Shown here: piece after piece, positions 44,152 through 56,434 of the stretch
How the letters are laid out: each line of letters starts with the position of its first letter
Numbering within the stretch: the stretch's first letter is position 1
NCBI GenBank assembly: GCA_029948255.1
Contig: JALIZF010001922.1
Location: forward strand, 1,488,001 to 1,552,000
DNA from: Telmatactis stephensoni
Lineage: Eukaryota > Cnidaria > Anthozoa > Actiniaria > Isophelliidae
Length of the DNA: 64,000 nt
Direction of reading: 5' to 3'
Notes under the pieces: generated by a model
Database searches by the model: none
What the model saw: only the letters and a program-made list of their open reading frames with translations
Told to the model about the DNA's origin: nothing
Translations under genes and position numbers: made by a program

Positions 44152-44433
44152 TCGACACGGGTAAAAACGCATTACGCATACTCGGATTTTTAAATAATAC
44201 CACTGAAGGTTTAGTAAATCTTGAAAGTTAAGGCTGTCGGTGAAAAATTAGCGGTTATTTTTCCCTAAAACATCGCTTTAGTTGTTTTCTTTCCCTGGTT
44301 AAACAATACACGAGAAATTCGCATAATACACGACAGTTGAATTGAAGTACTTTTATTTCTAAACACGAACGCGTCCACGAATTCCCGCCGAATTTTTCGA
44401 GCATGCGTAATGCGTTTTTCACCCATGTCGCCT
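44152..44433. mobile_element. Probable foldback element
   Basis: CGACACGGGTAAAAACGCAT TACGCATACTCGG at the left pairs with CGAGCATGCGTAATGCGTTT TTCACCCATGTCG at the right. The arms are ~35 bases around ~210 bases without a supported ORF. Confidence 0.65.
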
Positions 44434-44759
44434 CAGCCGTACTAAAAAATTCCATTTATTTTTATATCAAAAGAAAGTCAATTAAGATCCCTAGCTGTCA
44501 CAAAATGAGGGGAAATGGGGAGGGGAGGGCGGTGACCTTAAAACGCAGCTGTCAGCATGCAGTCCGTGAAGTGTGAATAAATTCAGGAAGCTATTTGGAT
44601 TGCTAGTAAAAAAACTTAAAGTGAGTAGTGCATTTTTGTTTGAATAACGATAAAAATGGCAAGCTTTTTTTCTGACACTACCGATTGCGCACGTAGCATT
44701 AAAAACGCGGCAAGACGACGTAAACGGAAGCACCTTTAATAGCTACGTGTGTGTAAGTC

Positions 44760-45130
44760 GTATGGAATATCACTGACCAAAAAATTGACAAAAGGATTCA
44801 TATAGCTAGAATATTAATTCGTTTTCGCAAAGTGTCAGCTGTTTTTTAGCACTTTTCGTGAGCACACGCTTTGAGTAGCACATAAGAAAAAGCAAAAACA
44901 ACAACAACAAACAAAAATCTATAGAAAACAAACAAACAAAACGTTAGACGACGTAAATTGAATCATCCTAAATATCTGTGCGTGCGTGTGCAAGTAGTTT
45001 GGTTTATCAACGAAAAATTAACAAAGGGGTGGTGGAATATTAATTCGTTTTTGCAAGGTGTCAGCTGTTTTTGAACACTTTTTGTTAGCACACTTTTAGA
45101 AGCAAATAAGAACACAATGAGACGTAAACG
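44760..45130. repeat. Local direct duplication
   Basis: 44765-44890 and 45010-45115 share AATATTAATTCGTTTTCGCA, GTGTCAGCTGTTTTT and AGCACACTTT-AG-AGCA. GACGTAAACGGAAGCA also occurs before the first (44716) and after the second (45121), so the unit is ~400 bases in two diverged copies. Confidence 0.75.
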
Positions 45131-48100
45131 GAAGCAGCATAAACAACTGCAGAATTGTTTAAACCTATTATCTACGTCATCTTATAAAACTTCAAGTGAC
45201 CAAATGACGTAAGCCATTGACGTTATTATTTTGGTCCTAGTCAGTTCTCTTGCTAATGGCAAACTCTTGTAGTTGGACTTGGATGACACTAATTCAGTAA
45301 TACCAATCATTTATTCAGGCTTTAGTTTGAGTTCATTACATCTGATAAAGTCTATAAAGGCTTCATCTGCTAAAGGTAGGAAAAACTTTTGAGAATACTA
45401 TGGCTATTGCTTACTGATCGAACTATTGATGATACACTTCAAAATTCACATTATTTTTCACGCGTTTGGTAGCGATTTTGCAAAAACACCTTGATCGTTT
45501 AAAATGGTACGGCTATTTCCTGTGTGTTCTTGATGCTCTACTCAAAATTTGTCTAGTTCAGTTTCAAATATCTAATTAAAAATATTTGGACTAAGATCGT
45601 ATTTTGCCGCCTTACGTCCTCAGGCGCTGGAGAGTTCTCAGAGTTCAGTTTAACGCTATTGTATTTTCGATATTGCCGTGCTAACTAGCGTATTAAAATT
45701 TACTGAGCAAAATCTTACGTAAGTTACAGTTATGTTGCTATTGCTTAAATCATTCAAATTTTGCTAGAATTTGGATAACGATAAAATTTTTATCGACGCC
45801 GCCTTAGCCGTCAGTACGTCGCGTCAAGTTAGCGCTGATTTTGAAATCGTTAGAGTAGCTAGCGTAATTCATACATTGCGGTATTATAGCCACAATGATA
45901 TCGCGTACGTCATTAAAACTAAAGATGTTATTGCTTGAACCACTGAAAATTCATTCATTTTATCTGTATTAAGACTAAGAAAAATTACATCTAGCGCCGC
46001 CTTTGTCATCAGTACGTTGAATCGGGATTAGCTCCGGATTTAGAAACGGTTCTCGCAGGGTTTTTGAAGTACTAAGATGATGACATTGATTTTACCGATA
46101 TGTTTGGTCAATAACTGCGTCTTAAAGCACGTTACATCGAACGTCCAAGTTCGATCGGTTAGTTGTCAATGCATAAAGTCGATTGGCGTTGAATTTTGGA
46201 AGGGTAGACGCTGTGCATCGTAACTAACGGTGAATTCGCGTGGGCGAATATGTCAACGTTTCAGACACAATTTTTTACAATCAAAAACAAGAGAGCAATT
46301 GAGATCCTAATATTGGTTTAAGGTACGTTGAATACCTTGAGGTGAATTTTTGTGACGAGTTCCTTAGGTAATTTCAGAGTTTTCGGCTGTCATACATTTC
46401 TGAACAACTTGATGTGCTATCTTTTTTTCATTTTTTTTAATTATATAGATAACCCAATTCTTTCAGAATCCATTCGTACGTTTATTTACTCTGCCCCGAT
46501 TGTCTATTAGAGTATCTTGATAAAAATGTCCTCCGCCTCTCTTACAATTGCCGATTTTTTTTCAGCTTTTTATTATCTCAGTCTCTTTGTGACTAGAAGC
46601 CGACCTTGTGGCGCTGCTCAAATAAACTAACAATCATTTGGTTTCTAATTCAAGTCACCCTATGTGTTGGCCCTTGTGCATTGGCAAATGCCTAGCGCTT
46701 CCTTTTGTGTATGGAGAAAATTGTTTGTATAGAGAAGAATAAATACTGATCCAGTGATTTCAATATGACTGTATAGCTGTTTCGGGCGCTATAGACGCTT
46801 CTCTTTGTAGTGATATTTTTAGCCAACAATCAATCAAATATTGAAGCTCGCTGCTAATACCCGGTCTATGCATTATCAGCTAGTCATACCGGGGCTGATA
46901 TGAGCTCGTTTTCCAAAACTTCTATTGCTAAAGAATCAATCAAAGACAATTTTTGACGCAATTTCCCTTTGACAAAATAGTGAAAAAAGATTCTCGGAGG
47001 CGAATAGTCTGGGTGACCTTGATGAAAAACGACTAAAAGCAACCTTTTACGTGCAAAGTAGCAGCATTGAGTTCAAGTTTTTACAGATCGTAGATGAATC
47101 GATTCCAAACTTGGTAGTGTTACCGCATCTTACCGCCTTTTACAAACGTCGGTTCCCTTTGAGCGACACCGCGCGGCTGGTTTGATATTACTAAGGTAGA
47201 ATAATACTAGTAGAACTGTCTTATCTAGTCAATTTTTTTTTGATTTAACGCTTTAGTTACCAGTTGCACAGGGAATCCTTTTATTAGTGCACTCTACAAG
47301 AGCATCATTATAAGCAGTGGGCAAAATATCGCTAAAAAATTGAAGATTAACCATAATTTTGAAGTCAAGTCTTCACAAGAGGAAATTGCTAGTTCCATTA
47401 AAGCTAAAATTGATGCCAGTAGATGTGCTTATCCACAAAATATTATTTTCCAGCCCCTGTATGTTCTGTGAAATATCGCTCTGCTGTGTAAATAAAGAGT
47501 GTTATGTACGCGCGGCTAGGTACCGAGTGTATCACGTTCGTTATTCGAAGCGTGCGCGTGAATGTGCAAAACGTGTTTTGAAAGAAAATGCAAACGATAT
47601 CCATCATAGTGGCTTGTCAGTTCTTATATGAGAGTAACCATAAACTGCATTTAAAGCTTTCCCAATCGAAGCAATAATACTGTCAACTTAATGTCAAAAT
47701 ACACCTCTCTAAAAAGGTTGCATTAAACTTCGACAGCTAGAACAGAGTGGAAAATATCCGCACACATCCTCCATGAATTATTTATCACTAATTAGCCAAC
47801 AGCACAAGTTAAGACACACGAATCAGCAGTAATTCAAGCTGTACACAAAACCTAAATCCATTTATAATGTATTCATTTCTTAAGTTTTCGTTGAGAATGT
47901 TTTTCTAAAGTATTGGGAGTTAAGTGTTTGGCTCTTTCAATGTTTGAGTACACCTGTAACTGACAATGCTCTAATTGACATTTGTTGGGTCAGGTTTTTT
48001 TCGCTTGTAAAACTAAGTTCAATAGCTAATTAGTTGACTAAAAATTTATCGTCGAAGGTGATGCAATTGCTTTTGAACTTGGAACAAAACTAAACTGATC

Positions 48101-48460
48101 ACGCAACGAATATTGAATCTGTATCTCCTTACATATGAATCATACGGACCCCTTGTAGCTATTCCCAGTCTCGGAAAAAATAGCAATATTGTTTTCTTTC
48201 ATGAGAGAGACACATTTTTGTCACCCAGCTGGGGATATCAGTAAGGGGTCTAAAAGACACTAGCGGAAATTTCAGTTTCAGATTCTAGTAAGAATTTTAT
48301 GAAGCTGGGTTAACGTACTGTGAATCAATAGCTAGCGCGTGAAAAAATAGTAGAGCGATTTTATTTAACCCGTGAAAAGATAGTAACGCATTGTTTTCTA
48401 TTTTTCATTATTTACTAGTACTTAGTAGTAAGTCAACTTTCTTTAATCTTGTTGAATAAA
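45131..48460. other. Intergenic, no gene recognised
   Basis: Diverged short repeats of a GCCGCCTTNGTC-TCAGTACGT type occur near 45609, 45798 and 46000. A reading frame at 47359-47631 has no recognisable family. Nothing further to report. Confidence 0.45.
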
Positions 48461-48463
48461 ATC

Positions 48464-48502
48464 ATTCTACTACTACTACCACCACCATCACCGCCACCAC
48501 CA

Positions 48503-48543
<41 letters not shown>

Positions 48544-48601
48544 ACTACTACTATTACTATTACTACTACTACTACTACTAACTATACTACTACTACTACT
48601 A

Positions 48602-48683
<82 letters not shown>
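48464..48683. repeat. (CTA)n microsatellite, left part
   Basis: ACT/CTA triplets with variant CAC and CTG tracts at its left (seven CTG units near 48519-48542). The array is split by the MITE at 48684-48834. Homopolymer reading frames (poly-L, -T, -Y, -S, -V) are artefacts of the triplet period. Confidence 0.97.
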
Positions 48684-48834
48684 GAGTGATTTTCACCGGA
48701 CTGTGAAATAGTTACTAAGCAAATAGACACTAATAGACTCTGCACCCATTGTTTTCTTTTGTTGCAATACAACTATTAGACACTATTAAACACTGACTAT
48801 TGGTAATTGTTTCACAGTCCGATGAAAATCACTC
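48684..48834. mobile_element. TA-flanked palindromic MITE inside the CTA array
   Basis: GAGTGATTTTCACCGGACTG TGAAATAG and its inverted partner (AATTGTTTCACAGTCCGATG AAAATCACTC) bound 151 bases. TA dinucleotides at 48682-48683 and 48835-48836 fit Tc1/mariner-type insertion into the triplet repeat. Confidence 0.85.
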
Positions 48835-49594
<760 letters not shown>

Positions 49595-49880
49595 ACGTAT
49601 TCTACATCACTGTAACTACGTAAAAAATAATATGAAAGATTGAAACAACCATTCAGAGTAGCAGATTGCTACCACAGCGGTAAGAGGCGAGTGGCTTAAC
49701 CACTGCGCCACCCATGCCACGTATTCTACATGACTATTACTACGTAGTATTCTACAAGACTGTTACTACGTATTCTACATGACTGTTACTATTCGGGCTA
49801 TTAAAATGATTAGCACCTATTTAAGTGGTTAAGTTAAGGGGGAGGGGTGGGTCCCCAGTCCCTTCCTCAACCTCCCTTAT
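49595..49880. repeat. Spacer with ACGTATTCTACATGACTGTTACT repeats and a SINE piece
   Basis: Four variants of an ACGTATTCTACATGACTGTT unit (49597, 49719, ~49746, 49768) surround a minus-strand tRNA-like fragment with an A-box complement CCACTGCGCCA at 49700-49710. The B box is absent, so the SINE is truncated. Confidence 0.65.
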
Positions 49881-50421
49881 TAGTAATAGTAATAGTAATA
49901 GTAATAGTAATAGTAATAGTAATAGTAATAGTAATAGTAATAGTAATAGTAATAGTAATAGTAATAGTAATAGTAATAGTAATAGTAATAGTAATAGTAA
50001 TAGTAATAGTAATAGTAATAGTAATAGTAATAGTAATAGTAATAGTAATAGTAATAGTAATAGTAATAGTAATAGTAATAGTAATAGTAATAGTAATAGT
50101 AATAGTAATAGTAATAGTAATAGTAATAGTAATAGTAATAGTAATAGTAATAGTAATAGTAATAGTAATAGTAATAGTAATAGTAATAGTAATAGTAATA
50201 GTAATAGTAATAGTAATAGTAATAGTAATAGTAATAGTAATAGTAATAGTAATAGTAATAGTAATAGTAATAGTAATAGTAATAGTAATAGTAATAGTAA
50301 TAGTAATAGTAATAGTAATAGTAATAGTAATAGTAATAGTAATAGTAATAGTAATAGTAATAGTAATAGTAATAGTAATAGTAATAGTAATAGTAATAGT
50401 AATAGTAATAGTAATAGTAAT
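49881..50421. repeat. Perfect (AGTAAT)n hexanucleotide array, ~90 copies
   Basis: Roughly 540 bases of TAGTAA hexamer with no substitution that I can see. The frames NSNSNS and VIVIVI are by-products. A TATGAGTAATATAGTAC transition ends it. Confidence 0.97.
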
Positions 50422-50465
50422 ATGAGTAATATAGTACTATTTTTTCACGGTATAGATTAAATCAC

Positions 50466-53299
50466 TCTATAATAGAAATAGAGTACTCTCTATAGTGTAG
50501 TAAAAATATAGTAGGCGTACTACAATTAAAATAGTAAAAGCACAAGTAAATATATTTCTTAAAACGGATTACATTTATAAAACAAAAAGACACATCATAC
50601 AGCAAACTCAATTTCTCCCTCTCAATAGCTTTTTTCATAAGTTTTTCGTATACTGAATGAATTAACTACTTAGAGTATTTGTTAGCGGTTACGCCCGGAA
50701 ATTCAAAAACAAATAAAACCCTTGTCAATATCAGTTGATGGTTTTTGGAACCTACACTCGTCCTTCTGTCCATTTTTCCCTCCATTATTTGTTCTATTTC
50801 TACTTCCTCGTTTTGTTTTGTGTCAGAATAGTTGCATAATAAGCCTATTAGGAACAATATTTTACGAGGCAGATGATAGTTGATTTGTTGTTCACTGATG
50901 GTGGGTTTAATTTTGATACTAGTTTACTAGTATAGATTTCATGTTATTAAGATTTTTTTATCTACAGAACTGCAGTTCGACCCGGAAAGCACATTTCTAA
51001 ATTTGTTGCCTTCAAACATTTTGTTTAATTACACCAAAACAAAAAATCAAACTTAATCACATCCACAAATTATAACATTTCAAAGAACTTTCCTTCACGG
51101 ATTTCAGTATTATTTATTCCGGTCTAAGCCCATTGTGAAAGTTCTATCCTTCTTTGAATCATTAAAGTTCAAGGAAAGTCTTGTGTCAAAAACAAGAAAG
51201 AAAGGAAAAACCTGCCAGAGGGGTTTTTGGTTGAAGCGTTTTTTTAACGGAACTTCTGTGGCTTGACTTGGGAAAGGTGTTAACGACCCGTAGCCGTAAT
51301 TTGTAGCAATTATGCTACGGCTTGTGTTCTGTTCGGCGTTTAGCGTTCGCCACATAGAATTAAACCCAAATCACAACCAATAAATCCATATTATGAGTTT
51401 TAGCAGAAGAAATGGAGCCGGATTCAGCGTCCAATAGGTAACGGAAAAATATTAGAGCTATAGATGTTTTATCACAATGAAGCGCTATTGGGATTCATTC
51501 AGGTGAAGGAAGTTTAGGACGAAAAGAATATTTGATTTAGCAATGTTTCCAACCATAGAATTAGCGTCAGATTGTCATAAAAATAATCCCTAAGCACTTA
51601 AACATTGTTTTTAAAAAATATACTAAATATTTAGGAAGAAACTTGGAAATCGTAATTACACCTTCAAATTGCAATTGCACGTATGCTGTAATCAAGGTCG
51701 TATAGTGTAATTTATCAGTGAAACAGTTTGTCGAGTATAGAATCCTGAAGGCTTGCAGTTTAGGTTAAAAAAATGTAATTTCCATTCTTTAAGTCGTGTC
51801 CAAACACGGCAACAAGAGAAACGACCTTAACTTTTTATCTAAAATTATTTTTTCTTCTCAAAACACTTATCTCGCCTGTCTTCATTTATCCTCTTCCTTC
51901 ATTTCCATGTAAATTTTTCCGAGCTGTCATTCCCATTGACAAACGGAGCTACGAAAATCAGTACTTCAAGCTTTGACCTAATGTCATTTGAACTTTACGT
52001 GCAGAAAATGAGTATTATTATGAAAACACAGCAACTGGAAACTTTGATATGCTAAATTATTATTGACTTATCTTTTTAACAATATTCAGATGCTGGGTCA
52101 TTGAGGAGCGGTGCACAATGCGAAAACTTCAGGAGTGCAACCTTTCAAGGTCGTCAAGCGTGCATTTGATATCAAGAAAGCTTTTCCTTTTAAGCTTCCT
52201 TTTCATTTCAGTGATATTACTGAATTTTTCAAGGGATACGTATTCTTTGTGAGAACTTGAACAGATACCTCGTTGAACGGCTTATCAACGGAATAAAATG
52301 GATCACTAATTCAAAAGGCCCCCACGAAGAACTGATCGTTGTGTCGTTGTAGCCCGTTCAGAAATTTCATTGCTAAAACGATATCTAATCACCTTGATCA
52401 AGCGTTTGATGTGGTCAAGAAATAGTCTTTTTAGCGTCAGCTATTTTCAGTCTTATTTTCCATTTCAGTTTTTTATTCATTTTCGCTGGTTGTAAGTGTT
52501 TTTGCCAATACACACTACAACGTGCCAGTTAACTGCACCCCTTCAAAACAGGTTTACGCAAGAACCCAAATTTACATAACTTCGTTTTTTCAATTTTCTT
52601 TCATTAGTTGATTTTTTTTATAATTACTGACAGAACTGAAAGGGAGAAAAACTTCAAAAAATGTCATTAAAATGTCGTATTTTCTAAGAAGAGTTATTTG
52701 TATTCGAGCTAAATATAGTGTCATTATTACCAGCGGTTAGCTACGAGAGCATGGAGGATGTATAATTTATAGCCTTTGTACTTATTCTTCCATAGGAAAT
52801 TCAAGGGAATATTAAGAACATTGTATTGTCACAAATTATCAAGATTAAAAGCAAAACTACTTCCTTAGTCATTTTGTTAGAGGAAATGCAGAATGACAAT
52901 TATTCAAGGAGACTTTTTTCTTCCTAATATTGGAGTGTCCATGGCTGTTTGGTAAAGTCAGTAGATTTCCTTAGTCCAAGGAAGTTTCACCTCCATGGCA
53001 AATATGCCTCTTGTAATGTTTTTGTCTTTTTGTGTATTTTTCTAAAGTAAATTACACAAGTTGTGACGTATTGGTCAAATTCTATAGATAGAAGGTTGAT
53101 TATTAAGTCTTTTTGTCAAAATTAAACGTAACTGCAGTGAATCTAATGCATGATTTGCATTGAGAGTTTTTAGCCTTCCAAATTTCATTGATAGCAGAGA
53201 TGTGGACGTCACTTTATGACCTGACCAATCACAAACACCCTTTGACATCCGCTCGTTCATTGATTGGCTGCCAAATCTGTTCTTAGCAAAATGTCATTT
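50466..53299. other. Upstream flank of the FAM53 gene
   Basis: No coding evidence in 50466-53200. CCAAT-type strings GACCAATCAC (53222) and GATTGGCTG (53261) precede the inferred first exon and may be promoter elements. Confidence 0.4.
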
Positions 53300-53467
53300 A
53301 TCAGTTGTGTGTACCAGTTCGGCATGTAGTGTACCTAGAAAAGCTCATCTCAGAGACTAACTAAGCTCGATTCCACTCTCAAATTGCCGGAAAATTTACG
53401 AAGACTATCACTTTACGAGATCGATGTCTTCTATGGTGTTGTAAACGTGTGTATGAGCCCTTCTGAG
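53300..53467 (+). other. Putative FAM53 5' UTR exon 1
   Basis: The 3' limit is a donor CTTCTGAG|GTAATT at 53467/53468. The start is estimated from the CCAAT motifs just upstream and is uncertain. No start codon in a useful frame. Confidence 0.3.
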
Positions 53468-53672
53468 GTAATTTTAACGATAAAATGACGGCATGTGCCC
53501 GTGTCACCGCGATATTGCACTTTTCGTCGGGATGAATTTCTGTGTAAATTTAATTTCAAATTGACCTCTCGATTGGAAAACCATAGCGATTCTTAGATTT
53601 TTAGGTATTGACAGAAAATGCCAGTATGGCCCTACGGCCGTCTTGTTAACAATACATTTTCTTTCCCTACAG

Positions 53673-53735
53673 GGCCTCAGAACCCTCTTCACTCCGAAGC
53701 AATTTACTACGACCATGAACTAAACAAGTTTGCTG
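53673..53735 (+). other. Putative FAM53 5' UTR exon 2
   Basis: Bounded by TTTCCCTACAG and TTTGCTG|GTAAGT, both strong splice sites. It contains only ATG-AAC-TAA, a two-codon uORF. Confidence 0.5.
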
Positions 53736-53992
53736 GTAAGTCGAAAGCGGTTGAGATAAAATACAAAAGCTTTTTAGGTTAGATCTTAACTGAAAGCATA
53801 TTTCATAATAGCGTCCATCGAATGGACCTTAATAATGGGAGAAATTTTTAGTTATATAGCCTCAGTTCCGGTGTGTATATATTCTTTTACAGGGCAAAAT
53901 CGCCGAGCGAGCGAGTAGTAAGCAAGCTACCAGTCACTCTGTCAACCCGTATCGGAGAACATAAAATCAGTTCTTGATGCAGTGGCCTAAGA

Positions 53993-54061
53993 ATGGTGAC
54001 ATTGATTACGAACAAACTGAAGAAACAGTCCCTTGAAGATCTTCCAAACGAACCGCTTAAG
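53993..54061 (+). CDS. FAM53-family protein, first coding exon
   Basis: The exon begins at an acceptor at 53893 and the ATG at 53993 opens MVTLITNKLKKQSLEDLPNE PLK, ending at AAG|GTAACA. Human FAM53C begins MITLITEQLQKQTLDEL, so this start is firm. Full model: 53993-54061, 54178-54232, 54401-55065, 55267-55323, 55444-55749; 1152 bases, 383 residues, close to vertebrate FAM53 lengths of about 390-420. FAM53 proteins are largely disordered nuclear regulators; FAM53B (Simplet) promotes beta-catenin nuclear entry and zebrafish regeneration. Paralogue assignment (A, B or C) in an invertebrate is not meaningful. Confidence 0.9.
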
Positions 54062-54177
54062 GTAACAAACCAACTTTATGTTTTCTTAATGATTATTTCT
54101 TTGTGGTGCTTTTAGCTTCCCTAAGCCAGGGGTAAAATTTCACCGAAACGTCTCTTCACTCTGATTGATTCTGTTAG

Positions 54178-54232
54178 GTTGGTACGAATCCAGATGGGAA
54201 AAAAGAAGTCTTATTCCAAAGGGATAACTTAG
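54178..54232 (+). CDS. FAM53-family protein, coding exon 2
   Basis: Acceptor TTCTGTTAG, donor GTAACGG. Encodes VGTNPDGKKEVLFQRDNL plus one base (residues 24-41). Frame and phase fit the exons on both sides; the sequence itself is not strongly conserved. Confidence 0.8.
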
Positions 54233-54400
54233 GTAACGGATAAGTTTTGTAGTTGTTATTTCTCAATTGATCGCATCTATGCTAATTTACGGTGGAAATC
54301 TTGCCAAATGGAGGACCCATTGAATTCATGGGGGCTACTGTTATTATTAGACCTCAACGAAACACATGGTCTAAGTGACACATTTCTCTTTTCATTTCAG

Positions 54401-55065
54401 AAGGAGGGTTTATGAATCGACTCAACAATAATCGACGATCAGGACCTGGTCATCTGAGAACTCGAAGCTATCCTACACACAATTTGAAGGGATCGGACAA
54501 CAGAGGAACACTACTACATTCATGTACCGTGTATGCTACGGCTACGCCACCAGCAAGCAAAAAATTATGTCGCTCGATTTCGGTTCCCGAAGAGGACTCA
54601 TCAGATGAGAATAGTTTGAGTTGTTGGGTTCCCAAAGCCTCTAGAGTGTGGCATCCGGTAAAGGTTTTGTCAAGGACGTCCTCTAGACCGCGTTCTATGT
54701 CTTCACCACCAGAAAAAGTTCTTCTCACAGATGCACGCAACGTAAGAGCTGAGGCAGAATTATCAAGTACGGGTGTGAATTCAATTTCAACACCACCAGC
54801 TTCACCTACTCCAAGACCAGCCTCAGCGTTTGCAGCGCTTAGTCAAAATATCTGTACGAAATCATTACATCGGCAAGAAGTGGACAAGAGTACACCTCAC
54901 AGAAAAGTTCAAAATAGTACCGATGAGTGTCCACGATTGCAAAGAAGTCGTTCTCAGCCGTGCTTCGAGCGGGCTCGGGTTTGCGGGATAAAGCGAAGAA
55001 TAGAGGATGATTTTGACACTGGTAATAAACTAAGGCCGGCTTTGGATCTAGCCAAGATGGAAGAG
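54401..55065 (+). CDS. FAM53-family protein, main exon
   Basis: 665 bases from acceptor TTTCATTTCAG to donor AGAG|GTAAGT, residues 42-263. It carries the family signatures in order: RSISVPEED (residues 99-107; human RSLSVP), WVPKASRVWHPVK (117-129; human WRPSSSKVWTPVK type), RSRSQPC (223-229), GIKRRIEDD (237-245; human GVKRRHEEDP) and LRPALDLAKME (252-262; human LRPSLDFDKM). The basic KRR stretch is a likely nuclear localisation signal. The protein is rich in Ser, Pro and Arg, and SISVPE and RSRSQP are possible 14-3-3-type phosphosites (inference). Reading beyond the donor gives only a short tail that ends at 55182 and lacks conservation. Confidence 0.95.
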
Positions 55066-55266
55066 GTAAGTTCGGCCCCGGAAAGTCCATCTTGTCGAAT
55101 ACAATTCAGATACTCGATGCCATCATGTTATTTGCTGGTTTCGTTTACTCTAAATACTAATCGAAACTGTATGAATTATTAATCAAACAAAATCTAGAGG
55201 TTCTCTGTAGTATACCCTCGATATGTCAAACTAATGGCTCGATTTTGATCTAATTTCTCGTTACAG

Positions 55267-55323
55267 TCCTCGTACTTTCGGTTCAGAGATAAGCGAAGAG
55301 GTCTTCGAATCCCAAAGTGCTCG
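55267..55323 (+). CDS. FAM53-family protein, coding exon 4
   Basis: Acceptor CTCGTTACAG, donor TCG|GTAAGAA. Encodes SSYFRFRDKRRGLRIPKCS (residues 264-282), a basic segment following the DLAKMEE motif. In phase 0 on both sides. Confidence 0.85.
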
Positions 55324-55443
55324 GTAAGAAATTTACATGATGTTTATAAACCCGGCTGATCAAAAGATGATTGATTTCACTACGACTTTTCACTGCGATC
55401 GCGAAATTGTACGACTAAGCTATTTCTGTTTACTCGTTTTCAG

Positions 55444-55749
55444 AATAAAAGCGAAGCTAAAGGACTTCCAGCACCATACTTCACTGAGCATGAAAGTTTT
55501 ATTCTAAAGCCCATCGTTTCGTCGCCTCTTGATGCCACAGCTTCGAGTATAATGATAACACCGACGTCTTCCCCAACCAAACAGCTCGATATTACCGACA
55601 AACTCGAAACTAAAAAGTCTATAATAACGACTTTCACGGAGCAAAGAAGAAAAGGATTTGAATGTAAAATAAATGATAAAGACATTTTTAACTTAGATTG
55701 CAATTTAGAGTTAGACATTGCCTCAATTGAAGAGGACGATTTCTACTGA
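55444..55749 (+). CDS. FAM53-family protein, terminal exon
   Basis: Acceptor CGTTTTCAG, stop TGA at 55747-55749; residues 283-383. A Ser/Thr-rich stretch is followed by an acidic C-terminus, DCNLELDIASIEEDDFY, which matches the acidic C-terminal signature of the family (human FAM53C ends DLDLNLIEEN). This confirms the reading frame of the whole model. Confidence 0.9.
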   Translation, partial: NKSEAKGLPAPYFTEHESFILKPIVSSPLDATASSIMITPTSSPTKQLDITDKLETKKSIITTFTEQRRKGFECKINDKDIFNLDCNLELDIASIEEDDFY

Positions 55750-56085
55750 ATACATGAAAGGGACCAAATTTGTATGAACAAAACGATATTCACGCATATA
55801 ATAGTCGTATGTTAATATAGCCCGTCACGATCTCATGCAGACGATTATTTAAAATATTCTATTGAGGATTCCAAAGTTTCATGTAGTACTAGTTGTGTGT
55901 AACCTCAAAACTACTGGCTCTTGTATATTTTTACATATATTATCTTTTTGCAGAACATTCTGTGCGAACGTAAATATTCCTTAAGATAACCACATTATAC
56001 AAAATAAATAACGATCACCAAGAAAAAAAGCTTTGTCGGAAGAACAGAAAGAATGTTTTAAAGTAATAAAGAGAGAAGAGTGTTA
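55750..56085 (+). terminator. FAM53 3' UTR with two polyadenylation signals
   Basis: AATAAA occurs at 56003-56008 and 56065-56070, about 255 and 315 bases after the stop. The next gene's promoter begins within ~170 bases, so the two genes are closely spaced head to tail. Confidence 0.65.
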
Positions 56086-56249
56086 ACGGGCGTCTTTTGT
56101 TTTGTTTTACGACGCAACGATTTACATGCATAATCGCCTCCCCTTTGCCCCCACAAAGTCCTCAGTCAGATGTGAAAATGTAAACAAACTTTTTCAAGCA
56201 GGCCGTCGCGTTCGCGCATTTTTTGGATTTCGCGGCAAAAGAGCGTTCT

Positions 56250-56281
56250 GACCAATCAGAGTTCACCTTGGTGTGACGTCA
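56250..56281 (+). promoter_or_regulatory. CCAAT box and consensus CRE of the next gene
   Basis: GACCAATCAG (56250-56259) and TGACGTCA, a full palindromic cAMP-response element (56274-56281), lie 65-95 bases before the ATG at 56346. The surrounding 56190-56400 is GC/CpG-richer than the rest of the window and no TATA box is evident, as in a housekeeping promoter. Confidence 0.6.
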
Positions 56282-56305
56282 CTTCCAAGCCGTTTCCAAG
56301 GAAAA

Positions 56306-56344
56306 ATGGCGGAAATTTGGGGTGAAGGTTGTAACTTTGAGTGA
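56306..56344 (+). promoter_or_regulatory. Upstream ORF ending two bases before the main start
   Basis: AAAAATGGCGG starts a 12-codon ORF (MAEIWGEGCNFE) ending TGA at 56342-56344; the main ATG is at 56346. A good start context and tight spacing suggest either translational control or that transcription begins downstream of it. Confidence 0.4.
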
Positions 56345-56345
56345 A

Positions 56346-56434
56346 ATGGCCGGTTTTGCAAGTAAAATCCCGCTTGCAATGCCGTTTTCAGCCAAGAAGA
56401 AACAGAAGTACCATCTTTTCTCTCCTTCTGTAAG
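56346..56434 (+). CDS. First exon of an unidentified + strand gene
   Basis: ATG in context GTGAAATGGCC opens MAGFASKIPLAMPFSAKKKQ KYHLFSPSV plus two bases and ends at a perfect donor AAG|GTAAGA. The frame is open, lies directly downstream of a CCAAT/CRE promoter and has a Lys-rich patch (AKKKQK). I do not recognise the protein. It could be a short N-terminal exon of a large gene whose body lies outside the window, or the start of the small protein formed with the two candidate exons below. Confidence 0.55.

Noticed and set aside
49825..50460. 211-codon Asn-Ser repeat frame
   Set aside because: Direct translation of the AGTAAT hexamer array; a Val-Ile frame is equally open.
55066..55182. Read-through extension of the large FAM53 exon
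   Set aside because: The conserved KMEE ends exactly at a GTAAGT donor and two in-phase downstream exons supply the conserved acidic C-terminus.
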